Origin: Chitinophaga qingshengii
Lineage (GTDB): Bacteria > Bacteroidota > Bacteroidia > Chitinophagales > Chitinophagaceae
Length of the DNA stretch: 64,000 nucleotides
Assembly (NCBI RefSeq): GCF_014529935.1
Contig: NZ_JACVFC010000007.1
Location: 62,001 to 126,000 of the forward strand
Direction: 5' to 3'
The position numbers and the translations under genes are program-made. Positions within the stretch are counted from its first letter, which is position 1, and every line of letters starts with the position of its first letter. The notes beneath the pieces are model-generated. The model ran no database searches. It saw only the letters and a program-made list of their open reading frames with translations, and was not told the origin of the DNA. Positions 34,384 to 42,238 of the stretch are shown here, piece after piece.

Positions 34384-37008
34384 ATGCGTCATTTTTTAAT
34401 TGTCCTGTTACTCTTATGCGGATTGGCAGCTGCCAGCCAGCAACAAGCCATAAATGTCAGCATCAGTATTCCGGAAACCACCCTGGAAAACGCGCTGAAG
34501 TTATTACAGCAACAAACAGGGATACAAATATCTTACGAATATACCCGGGTGCGGGGAATAACCATTAAAGCACGTCATTATAAAGATGTATCACCGGAAA
34601 TTATTTTAAAAGACCTGCTGAAAGGCACTACGTTGACGTTTAAGCGCCGGGGAGACCAGTTTATTATTGGTCCGGCGGTAAAAATGGACCGTACCCTGAG
34701 CGGCTTTGTGGAAGATGCCGTTTCCGGTGAAAGATTGATTGGCGCCTCTTTAGCGGTGCCGGAATACCAAACGGGAACCATTACCAATGCTTATGGATTT
34801 TACAGCCTCACCCTGCCGGGCGATTCCGTCAGGGTAGTGCTGTCCAGCATGGGCTATGAACGGTTGGATACCGTGGTGGCCATGCAACAAACAAAAAGTA
34901 TCTCCTTTCGCCTGAAGACACTGAGCAGCCGGTTGGAGGAAGTAACTATCCGTGGAGTGAAGACAGAAAATATCGTCACCTCTTCCCAGATGAGCCATAT
35001 CAATGTATCAGCAGCGCTCGTACGGGCTACGCCGCGTTTGCTGGGAGAAGCGGATCTGTTCAAAACCCTCCAGCTGTTGCCAGGTGTTAAACAAGGTTCG
35101 GATGCTACCAGTGCCCTGTTGGTTAGAGGGGGAACGCCGGATCAGAACCTCATCCTGCTCGATGGTGCTCCCTTATATAATCCTATGCACCTGATGGGTG
35201 TTTTTTCCACCTTCAATACCAGTATATTGAAAGATGTAACGCTTTATAAGGGCGCATTCCCCGCCCGTTATGGCGGCAGGTTGTCTTCTGTGGTGGACAT
35301 CTCTACAAAAGATGGTGATATGCATAAAATGCACGGTGATTTTTCTGTTGGCCTGCTGTCTGCTCAAGCCATGGTCGAAGGTCCTATCAAAAAGGAAAAA
35401 ACCACTTTTGTATTATCTGCCCGAAGGTCCTATCCGGATCTCTTCGCCCCAATATACCTGAATACGCAGGACGATGTACCGGATAAATTCGGCTTGCATT
35501 TCTACGATCTCAATGCAAAACTGCATCATAAGTTCTCGGATAAAGACAAATTGTATGTGGGGTTTTACGGTGGCCGCGACAAGTTTAGGACCCGGTACAA
35601 ATATTTCGGAAAGGACTCCCAGGGTGATGAGGGCAATTATTACGTGACGAATACCAGTATGCAATGGGGAAACTATAGTGGTACTATCCGCTGGAATCAC
35701 GTGTATTCGCCGAAGTTATTCTCCAACCTCATGGTACTGGGCAGCGACTACCGTTTTAAATCTGATTTTGATCAGCAGGGGGAGTCCAAAGGGGAGCGTT
35801 ACTCCGATCAGCAAAAGCTCGTTTCCGGTATCAGTGACTACGGCGCCAGAATAGACTTTGATTATCTGCCCAGGCCCGGCCATGTTATCAAAGCCGGTGC
35901 TGCATATATGTTTCGCAACTTTACGCCGGGTGCATTAAGGACCAGGCAAACCGATAAAGACGCGGTAACGGTGGATTCCGTTAATAATAACCACGATATC
36001 CGCGCCACTGAAACAAACCTGTACGCAGAAGATGACTGGAACGTAACGCGGCAGCTGAAAATAAATGCCGGTTTGCATTTCAGTGCGTTTAAGGTAGAAG
36101 GACGTAACTATACCTCGTTGCAGCCCCGCATGAATGTCCGTTACCTGTTGCCGGGCGATTGGGCGTTGAAAGCCTCCTATTCACGAATGACGCAGTATAT
36201 CCACCTGTTGGCTACCAACTCCATCACGTTGCCGGCAGATCTTTGGGTACCAGCTACCAATAAGATAAAACCGCAGGAAGCTGACCAGTTTGCATTGGGT
36301 ATCGCTAAAAATTTTTTAGGTGGACAATTGGAGTTTTCTGCGGAAGGTTATTATAAGAAAATGCGCCATGTGATTGAATATAAGGAAGGCGCGGATTATC
36401 TCACCAGCAGCAAAGGAGATACCTGGCAAAGCCTGGTGGCTGCCGGTGAAGGGAAGTCCTACGGAATGGAGTTGTTCCTGCAAAAGAAAACAGGAAAGCT
36501 GACCGGCTGGATTGGTTATACGCTGGCCTGGACCTACCGTACAATACCTGAGGTGAATGATGGCCGGGAGTTTCCCTATAAATATGATCGCCGGCACGAC
36601 CTGCATATCGTTGGTATTTACCAATTGCGCAAAGGGATTGAACTCTCTGCGTCCTGGACCTACCAAAGCGCTTCACCCTTCACGATTCCGGTATCGGTGT
36701 ATGAAAAAGTCGTGGAGCCTCTGCGTGACGAGGGCTGGTTCTACTTCCCTTCCTCCCAACGTGTCGATGGACGCAATAATGTCCGCTTACTGGCATATCA
36801 CCGGCTGGATCTCGGAATCAGTTTTATCCGGTATAAAAAGAATGGTCTGATACGTACGTGGAATGTCAGTGTACTCAACGCCTATAATCGCCTGAATCCC
36901 TTTTTCTATTACCTGGAAACAATTAATCCGATGGAGGTGCAGACTTCCATTACCTCGGTTAGCCTGATGCCTGTTCTACCGAGCGTTTCCTACAACCTGA
37001 AATTTTAA
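34384..37008 (+). CDS. TonB-dependent receptor with STN domain
   Basis: About 874 residues from the ATG at 34384, which opens a clear signal peptide (MRHFLIVLLLLCGLAAASQQ). The frame continues 13 codons upstream without sense as an export signal. Order: STN (TLENALKLLQQQTGIQISYE), carboxypeptidase-like domain (LSGFVEDAVSGERLIGASLA), plug (RLLGEADLFKTLQLLPGVKQ, LLVRGGTPDQNLILLDGAPL), then a barrel of the outer-membrane receptor type. It lacks the SusC-specific pattern and has no SusD, so it more likely takes up a siderophore or other small ligand. Its DUF4249 partner starts 3 bases downstream. Confidence 0.9.
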   Translation: MRHFLIVLLLLCGLAAASQQQAINVSISIPETTLENALKLLQQQTGIQISYEYTRVRGITIKARHYKDVSPEIILKDLLKGTTLTFKRRGDQFIIGPAVKMDRTLSGFVEDAVSGERLIGASLAVPEYQTGTITNAYGFYSLTLPGDSVRVVLSSMGYERLDTVVAMQQTKSISFRLKTLSSRLEEVTIRGVKTENIVTSSQMSHINVSAALVRATPRLLGEADLFKTLQLLPGVKQGSDATSALLVRGGTPDQNLILLDGAPLYNPMHLMGVFSTFNTSILKDVTLYKGAFPARYGGRLSSVVDISTKDGDMHKMHGDFSVGLLSAQAMVEGPIKKEKTTFVLSARRSYPDLFAPIYLNTQDDVPDKFGLHFYDLNAKLHHKFSDKDKLYVGFYGGRDKFRTRYKYFGKDSQGDEGNYYVTNTSMQWGNYSGTIRWNHVYSPKLFSNLMVLGSDYRFKSDFDQQGESKGERYSDQQKLVSGISDYGARIDFDYLPRPGHVIKAGAAYMFRNFTPGALRTRQTDKDAVTVDSVNNNHDIRATETNLYAEDDWNVTRQLKINAGLHFSAFKVEGRNYTSLQPRMNVRYLLPGDWALKASYSRMTQYIHLLATNSITLPADLWVPATNKIKPQEADQFALGIAKNFLGGQLEFSAEGYYKKMRHVIEYKEGADYLTSSKGDTWQSLVAAGEGKSYGMELFLQKKTGKLTGWIGYTLAWTYRTIPEVNDGREFPYKYDRRHDLHIVGIYQLRKGIELSASWTYQSASPFTIPVSVYEKVVEPLRDEGWFYFPSSQRVDGRNNVRLLAYHRLDLGISFIRYKKNGLIRTWNVSVLNAYNRLNPFFYYLETINPMEVQTSITSVSLMPVLPSVSYNLKF

Positions 37009-37011
37009 GAA

Positions 37012-37893
37012 ATGAAAAAAGTATACATGCTGCTGATATGTAGCTGGTTAATAATGGCCTGTAAAAAACAAGTGCCCATACATTTCCCGGAAGAGGCAAG
37101 CCGGCCTGTATTGAGTCTGTTGATGGAAAAGGATAGCATATTGGTCGCGCGTCTGACACGTTCCGCCCGTGCGGTGTTCGCAAACAAGTTTCCTCAAATA
37201 ACAGATGCAACTATACAGTTGTATGAAGATGGGCAATTCAGGGAAAACCTGACCATGTTCGAAAAGTACGAATACGTGTTTTATAAAAGTACTGTTAAGG
37301 TAAAGGCAGGCTCAACCTATCGTTTGGTGGCCAAAATACCAGGTTACGGCGATTTAGAGGGTAGCGATTATATACCTGCACCGGTGAATGTGGGGGAATT
37401 GAGCGTCAATCCAATACCTGGCAGTAAAGGGCACCAGTCCGGCGAGATAAAAGCCCGGATATCCGTACAAATACACGACAAAGGGGGAGAGCGGAACTAC
37501 TACCGTATCCGGATATACATACCCTATTATTACAAGGATCCCGACGGGACCCTGTATACAGAAAAATACCCGACCTCCTTCACCACAGGCAATCCGCAGG
37601 ATACCTGGTTCGATGCCAAACAAAGAGATCAGTTCTTTATAGAGGATGCCCTTTTTGACGGCGGCAGTCCGCGTTTTAACCTCGTGATAGACAGGTGGAA
37701 TAAAGTAAATGAAGCGATAGTAGAGGTGACGGCCCTTACTGCTGATAGTTATAAATATCTGTACAGTACTGCTATGGCCGAAGAAAAAAATGATGACCCG
37801 TTATCGGAAAAAGTAGTTGTTTTCAACAATATTAAGAATGGCTATGGGATCGTTGGCGGAATGTTGCAACAACTATATTCCGTAAAGCCCTAA
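37012..37893 (+). CDS. DUF4249-family lipoprotein
   Basis: A 293-residue lipoprotein (lipobox LIMAC, Cys17). It has the DUF4249 arrangement: an N-terminal beta-sandwich (DATIQLYEDGQFRENLTMFE, VKAGSTYRLVAKIPGYGDLE), an internal NYYRIRIYIPYYYKDPDG element, and a C-terminal region with ADSYKYLYSTAMAEE and a final KNGYGIVGG signature. These proteins are regularly encoded after TonB receptors of this FecR-regulated class and probably assist ligand capture; their exact job is not known. Start is 3 bases after the receptor stop, so translation is coupled. Confidence 0.85.
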   Translation: MKKVYMLLICSWLIMACKKQVPIHFPEEASRPVLSLLMEKDSILVARLTRSARAVFANKFPQITDATIQLYEDGQFRENLTMFEKYEYVFYKSTVKVKAGSTYRLVAKIPGYGDLEGSDYIPAPVNVGELSVNPIPGSKGHQSGEIKARISVQIHDKGGERNYYRIRIYIPYYYKDPDGTLYTEKYPTSFTTGNPQDTWFDAKQRDQFFIEDALFDGGSPRFNLVIDRWNKVNEAIVEVTALTADSYKYLYSTAMAEEKNDDPLSEKVVVFNNIKNGYGIVGGMLQQLYSVKP

Positions 37894-37972
37894 AGACGCT
37901 AACATGTACTTTCATCTCCCGGATATATTGTAACAGTTTTGTTTGGGAGCATGTAAAGACTACTTTCGAAAA

Positions 37973-37998
37973 CCCGCCCGGAACTCTTTCCGGGCGGG
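37973..37998. terminator. Bidirectional intrinsic terminator
   Basis: Perfect 11-bp GC-rich stem CCCGCCCGGAA/TTCCGGGCGGG with a CTCT loop. It is followed by CTTGTTTT on the plus strand and TTTTCG on the minus strand. It separates the converging DUF4249 gene (ends 37893) and the HTH-pentapeptide gene (ends 38005). Confidence 0.9.
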
Positions 37999-38004
37999 CT
38001 TGTT

Positions 38005-38916
38005 TTATATAACGGTTACTTTTGAAAGATCAGCTACATGCAGACCTTTTAGTGCAGTATAAGTGAGTTTATCCATCGTTGATCCCTCAAAACGAATGGT
38101 CTTGAAATCAAGATGCGATCTGTTGGTCAGGGAAAAAGGAAGGGTAAAAGATACGTTCCTCAGGGTAGCGCCGCAGAAGGACACATCTTTCAGGGCAGAC
38201 TTGTTGAACCACACACCGGCTAATGTTTGTCCTTCAAAGTTAAGTCCCCGCAAATCACAGTGATTAAAATCAACACCCTTAAAGATGCAATTATCAAAAC
38301 GTGTTTTGCTGAGATCGGCTTTGATGAAATGGACCTCAACCAGCATTACGTCTGTAAACTTCGCACCGTGTCCGGACATGTGCAGCTTGGTACGTACCAG
38401 AATAGTTTCATGAAAACTGGCATCGGTGAGGTCTGTGATAGAAAATTCACAGTCTGTCAGATTAGCGCCGTCGAAATTGGCTCCCTGTGCATCCAGGATT
38501 TCAAATGAACTGCCGGTTAAGTCGGCGCCGGCAAAGTTGGCTTTGCGCAATGAGCTTGTCCTGAATTTTCCTTTATGTAAAGTAACACCGGCAAAGTCGT
38601 GTTCCTGCAGATTGGTAGCACGGAGGTCTATCTGCACCTGCCGTTCTGCGGAAGGCGCCGCCTCTTTTTCCGCTGGTGTAACCGGTACTTTCGCAGGTGT
38701 GATGGTTGTGGCCTCGTTATCCAAAAAATAATTAAGCTCTACACCCAGTGTTGCTGCCAGCCGGTTAAAGGTGGTGATATCGGGCATGGATTCTCCCCGT
38801 TCCCATTTCCCGACTGCCTGGGGGCTGATGAATAGTTGCTGACCAAGCTGTGCCTGGGACATCCTTTTCGCTTTCCGCGCTTGGGCAATTTTACCGCCGA
38901 TGATCCTGGTATCCAT
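38005..38916 (-). CDS. HTH_3 domain fused to pentapeptide-repeat protein
   Basis: About 303 residues from the ATG with complement 38914-38916; an in-frame ATG 11 codons upstream gives a less typical N terminus. Residues 1-65 are a Cro/C1-type HTH (IGGKIAQARKAKRMSQAQLG, SPQAVGKWERGESMPDITTF). A Thr/Pro/Ala-rich linker follows to about 90. From about 97 to 290 is a quadrilateral beta-helix of pentapeptide repeats with the A(D/N)LxxxxF rhythm (ANFAGADLTGSSF, ANFDGANLTDCEFSITDLTD, KADLSKTRFDNCIF). The HTH would bind DNA; pentapeptide helices can mimic DNA or scaffold proteins. The fusion is unusual. No partner genes are adjacent. Confidence 0.85.
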   Translation of the reverse strand: MDTRIIGGKIAQARKAKRMSQAQLGQQLFISPQAVGKWERGESMPDITTFNRLAATLGVELNYFLDNEATTITPAKVPVTPAEKEAAPSAERQVQIDLRATNLQEHDFAGVTLHKGKFRTSSLRKANFAGADLTGSSFEILDAQGANFDGANLTDCEFSITDLTDASFHETILVRTKLHMSGHGAKFTDVMLVEVHFIKADLSKTRFDNCIFKGVDFNHCDLRGLNFEGQTLAGVWFNKSALKDVSFCGATLRNVSFTLPFSLTNRSHLDFKTIRFEGSTMDKLTYTALKGLHVADLSKVTVI

Positions 38917-38946
38917 ATGAAGTATATTTTTATTTTTTGGATACTG

Positions 38947-38954
38947 CAAAGATA
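38947..38954 (-). promoter_or_regulatory. -7 element of the HTH-pentapeptide gene
   Basis: TATCTTTG on the minus strand is a perfect TAnnTTTG match, 30 bases before the ATG. A TTTTGG further up (24-base gap) may serve as the -33 box, slightly far. Confidence 0.5.
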
Positions 38955-39160
38955 TCCTGCTTCATCTTTGCCATCTGCCAAAAGAACGCAACCAATAGTT
39001 GTAAAGCCACTACTTATAGTTGGTTGCTTAGGGTGAAGGTATCTAAACTTATTGAAGTGTCCATATCAACCCGTTACAAAGTCGGTTTAGCCCTACCCCA
39101 AAGTTCACGATGGATAATACCTTCGCTAAGTAAGATTTCATCAAACAAAAAAATAAAACC

Positions 39161-39541
39161 ATGACACAGGTAGCACATAAAGTGTTGACCACACAGGAAG
39201 TGGCAGCAAGGTTTCATGAACTGGCGCAACAGGAAAAATGGTTCGACATCCAGCAGGAGTTTTTTTCCGATGATGTGAAAAGCATTGATCCGCCGGGTTC
39301 TCCTTTTATGGGGTATGCAGAAGGTAAAGCAGCGGTACGTCAAAAAGGGGAGGAGTTTGTATCCCGCATTGAAGCGGTACACCGGGTATATACCAGCGCG
39401 CCGATTGTCACAGCCAATCACTTCGCGGTGGTAAGGGAAAAAGACCTGACCGTAAGGCCACATGGCCGGATTCAAATCAATGAAATCATGTTGTACGAAG
39501 TAAAAGACGGGCAGATTATTGCGGAACAGTTTTTCTACTAA
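39161..39541 (+). CDS. SnoaL-like (NTF2-fold) protein
   Basis: A 126-residue protein with the NTF2-like cone pattern: helix VAARFHELAQQEKWFDIQQE, strand DDVKSIDPPGSPFMGYAEGK, later FVSRIEAVHRVYTSAPIVTA and a last strand pair ending EQFFY. The acidic EFFSDDVKSIDP stretch is where polyketide-cyclase-like and steroid-isomerase-like members hold active-site residues, but many members of this size in Bacteroidota are of unknown function. Cytoplasmic, stand-alone; a double hairpin follows. Confidence 0.75.
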   Translation: MTQVAHKVLTTQEVAARFHELAQQEKWFDIQQEFFSDDVKSIDPPGSPFMGYAEGKAAVRQKGEEFVSRIEAVHRVYTSAPIVTANHFAVVREKDLTVRPHGRIQINEIMLYEVKDGQIIAEQFFY

Positions 39542-39559
39542 CACCAATTGATAACTTCC

Positions 39560-39611
39560 CCCGGGACTTCAGTCCCGGGTATCTCCCCATCATCGGGCCG
39601 ATGGGGAGATA
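39560..39611. terminator. Tandem hairpins between convergent genes
   Basis: Two perfect palindromes side by side: CCCGGGACT-tc-AGTCCCGGG (39560-39579) and TATCTCCCCATC...GATGGGGAGATA (39580-39591 with 39600-39611, 8-base loop). They lie between the SnoaL gene (ends 39541) and the FAD oxidoreductase gene (ends 39623). Either can form a stable RNA stem on both strands. The first resembles the palindrome at 61532-61558. Confidence 0.7.
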
Positions 39612-39622
39612 GGTGTGTTTGT

Positions 39623-41074
39623 TTATTGTCTGCTTAATACAGCCTTGGGTACAAATAGCGTTTCGCTGAAATCCGGGATATCCGGACAAATACCATTTTT
39701 CCATTTTTCAAGGGGAGATATTTCTCCGGCCGCTATCAGCGCCTCCAGTGGCCCCGTCAGTCCTGCATCCTTCAACATTTCAAACAAAGGCCGGTTGATT
39801 AATTCATGCGGAGATAAAAAGGATGTTTTTACCAGCCATACTAAACCGAATATCTCCGGCTGATTAAAATTCACCGCAAAACGGGTCGTCTGTTCCATGA
39901 AAATACGGGTAAAATCGAGCCCCCGCTGTGGTACGGAATATAAATGTTTAACCTCGGTGCTGCCGGAATCGGATACGGCATTCATCCACCAGGCCGGCGC
40001 TATTATCTGATGAGCGGTCGCCAGGAATTCTTTCGACAGGGCAGGCGTTATGCTTCCCCTGGCCTGCAATGTTTTCTGCAGTAAATCCGCCTGCATCACG
40101 GCAATAGACATGCCGGTACCATGAATAGGGTCGAAGCTGCAAAAAGCGTCCCCCATAGCGATAAGCCCTACGGGCCAGTCTCCCATCTTCTCATAATGCC
40201 GCAGCGTAACGTCTTTGATCCGGTAGCCTCTGGGCGCCTCCAGTGGGATAGCCTGTTGCAGGATATCGTTTAAAACAGGGATGTTCAGTTTTTGCAATTC
40301 CTTTTCAAAACCTTCGGTGTCTGTAGGCGGGTACAAACCGCCGATGTTTCCCAGGATAATTTCCATAGTAGCGTTTTCCATGAAAGTCACCACACAGGTT
40401 GGCGACTCCGGTTGCTCCGGATTTTCGATGTGTAGCAGGTTCCATGGGAAGGACCGGAAATGGGGCACCGTATAATGCCGCGTGCTGTATCCCAGCTGTG
40501 TATGCACCACTTCGGCTTCCGGAATCGTATAGCCGTGCCTGATAAGCCATTCATTCAGCCTGGAGTAAAAGCCGGTAGCCACTACCACCAGATCTGCCGC
40601 TATCGGGAAAGCCCCGTTTCCTTTGGTAACCGCTACGCCTGTACAGTTATTGAACTGGTCGATGATCAGATCATTGACAGTGGTGGCGGGCATGATTTTT
40701 ATGTTCCTGTTTTTTAAAACACGTTGCCGGATATGCCACTCCAGGAACGGCCGGCTGCAGGCTGCGTCATTACCGGGATCGGACAGGGTCAGCTCCCCGA
40801 AAGGATAAAAAAAACAGATGTTTTTTCCCAGAGAACCGGGAGCGCCGTTTTGCAGCAGTTCGTTGTTGAGTCCCGGAAACAGCTGTTCCAGGATCATCCG
40901 TCCCCTGGGGGTCAGGTGATGGGGATGATAGGCCTGCGGTGTGCCTGGCCTGGTTTCCGGTGTGGCGGGTAAAGTGTCCCGTTCAATAATGGTTACTTCC
41001 TGGCAGTAGTCTGATAATACATGCGCTGCTGTGAGTCCGGCGATACCGCCACCGATGATGACCGCTTTTTTCAT
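39623..41074 (-). CDS. FAD-dependent oxidoreductase / monooxygenase-like
   Basis: About 483 residues from the ATG at 41074; an in-frame ATG three codons upstream also exists. The FAD Rossmann motif is KKAVIIGGGIAGLTAAHVL (residues 2-20), and the second FAD signature is VGLIAMGDAFCSFDPIHGTG near residue 300. Between them is VVVATGFYSRLNEWL. The layout is that of group A flavin monooxygenases and geranylgeranyl-reductase-like enzymes. The substrate is unknown. It is divergent from an AraC regulator, with repeat operator-like sites between, so induction by the substrate or product via that regulator is likely. Confidence 0.85.
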   Translation of the reverse strand: MKKAVIIGGGIAGLTAAHVLSDYCQEVTIIERDTLPATPETRPGTPQAYHPHHLTPRGRMILEQLFPGLNNELLQNGAPGSLGKNICFFYPFGELTLSDPGNDAACSRPFLEWHIRQRVLKNRNIKIMPATTVNDLIIDQFNNCTGVAVTKGNGAFPIAADLVVVATGFYSRLNEWLIRHGYTIPEAEVVHTQLGYSTRHYTVPHFRSFPWNLLHIENPEQPESPTCVVTFMENATMEIILGNIGGLYPPTDTEGFEKELQKLNIPVLNDILQQAIPLEAPRGYRIKDVTLRHYEKMGDWPVGLIAMGDAFCSFDPIHGTGMSIAVMQADLLQKTLQARGSITPALSKEFLATAHQIIAPAWWMNAVSDSGSTEVKHLYSVPQRGLDFTRIFMEQTTRFAVNFNQPEIFGLVWLVKTSFLSPHELINRPLFEMLKDAGLTGPLEALIAAGEISPLEKWKNGICPDIPDFSETLFVPKAVLSRQ

Positions 41075-41123
41075 ATGGATCATTTTTTAGGTAAAGCTCC
41101 ATTTTCGGTTTCCATCGCCGTGG

Positions 41124-41179
41124 TACCAGCGGGATTAAATTTTATACCAGCCGGATTTTGTGAGAACGGTGCTGGTATA
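41124..41179. promoter_or_regulatory. Repeat operator between FAD oxidoreductase and AraC genes
   Basis: TACCAGCGGGATT (41124-41136) recurs as TACCAGCCGGATT (41145-41157), a direct repeat at 21 bp, two helical turns. A third, inverted half, GCTGGTATA (41171-41179), pairs perfectly with TATACCAGC at 41143-41151. Direct repeats on one DNA face are typical of AraC-family binding sites. Ownership by the adjacent AraC protein is inferred. Confidence 0.6.
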
Positions 41180-41194
41180 GTAGCGGCTAACAGG

Positions 41195-41202
41195 TAAATT
41201 TG
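41195..41202 (+). promoter_or_regulatory. -7 element of the AraC gene
   Basis: TAAATTTG matches TAnnTTTG exactly and lies 14 bases before the ATG at 41217. It sits just downstream of the repeat operator, a layout suited to autoregulation. No clear -33 TTTG is present at the usual distance, which fits an activator-dependent promoter. Confidence 0.45.
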
Positions 41203-41216
41203 TTACCGGTAATCGT

Positions 41217-42212
41217 ATGCTCATGGACAATACAAAGTTTATCTGCAGTAATAATCCCGATGATCTTTTCCTCAACAGCCTGGTAGGGGCGGAGTTTCAA
41301 TCCAGGGAGTTTATAGAGAAGAAGTTCAGCTTTTCTGCGCCCGCACTGGAAGCCAATGTGCGCAACACATGGTTCGATGGGATACGCATCGGGTATTCGG
41401 AATGGGAATTTAAAAAAGACCAGGACTTCAGCTGGACAGGCGATCTTGAACTGGTGACCCTTTATTTTAACCTCCGGGGAAAAGTGAGCACCGATACATC
41501 GGTGTATGGGTATGACTTTACATTTGGCAACTATCAGCATAACGTGTCCTATGCACCACGAAGCGGCGGGTTGATTAAAAGCCACGACGGAAAGCTGGTC
41601 AATTTTATGGTACAGTTCCAGACAACTAAATTCCTGGAGCTGATCAATGACTTTGGGCCTGCCTTGCAGCAATTTGGTGAATCTGTGAGCAAAGGCATTC
41701 CCTGCCGGCTGTCGCCGGAGAATATGTATATCAATGCCGCTTTGTTAGGGGTGATCAATAGTATTCTGCATTGCCCGTTTGAAGGCGGTATGCGGAAAAT
41801 AATGTTGTATGCCCGGTGCCTGGAACTATTGGTATTGCAAACCGATGCCAGCCAAAAGCTGCAGCACGCCGGTAGCACCATCCTGAAAACGGATCATGAT
41901 AAGGAATGTGTATTATATGCCAGGGAATATTTACTAGAACACATGGACAATCCGCCTACATTGCCCGAATTGGCGAGACTGTCAGGAATCAATGAGTTTA
42001 AACTGAAGAATGGATTTAAGCAGTTGTTTGGCAACACGGTATTTGGTTACCTGGCAGATCAGCGGCTGGAGCTGGCAGCCAACCAGATGGCCGATAATTC
42101 CCAGAGCATCAGCAGCATCGCGTTAAAAGCAGGTTATTCGTCTGTGCAGCATTTTAATAAAGCCTTCCGGAAAAAATTCGGTGCGCCGCCGGGAAAACTG
42201 CGGAAATACTAG
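41217..42212 (+). CDS. AraC-family transcriptional regulator
   Basis: A 331-residue protein (an alternative ATG is two codons later). The N-terminal ~215 residues resemble the PchR/ferrisiderophore-type sensing part (FSWTGDLELVTLYFNLRGKV, HNVSYAPRSGGLIKSHDGKL). The C-terminal HTH pair runs from about 228 to 331 (AREYLLEHMDNPPTLPELAR, SGINEFKLKNGFKQLFG, IALKAGYSSVQHFNKAFRKK). The divergent FAD oxidoreductase gene and the direct-repeat operator suggest local control. The inducer is unknown. Confidence 0.9.
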   Translation: MLMDNTKFICSNNPDDLFLNSLVGAEFQSREFIEKKFSFSAPALEANVRNTWFDGIRIGYSEWEFKKDQDFSWTGDLELVTLYFNLRGKVSTDTSVYGYDFTFGNYQHNVSYAPRSGGLIKSHDGKLVNFMVQFQTTKFLELINDFGPALQQFGESVSKGIPCRLSPENMYINAALLGVINSILHCPFEGGMRKIMLYARCLELLVLQTDASQKLQHAGSTILKTDHDKECVLYAREYLLEHMDNPPTLPELARLSGINEFKLKNGFKQLFGNTVFGYLADQRLELAANQMADNSQSISSIALKAGYSSVQHFNKAFRKKFGAPPGKLRKY

Positions 42213-42238
42213 TACTTTACGATTAAACAGTACTCATC

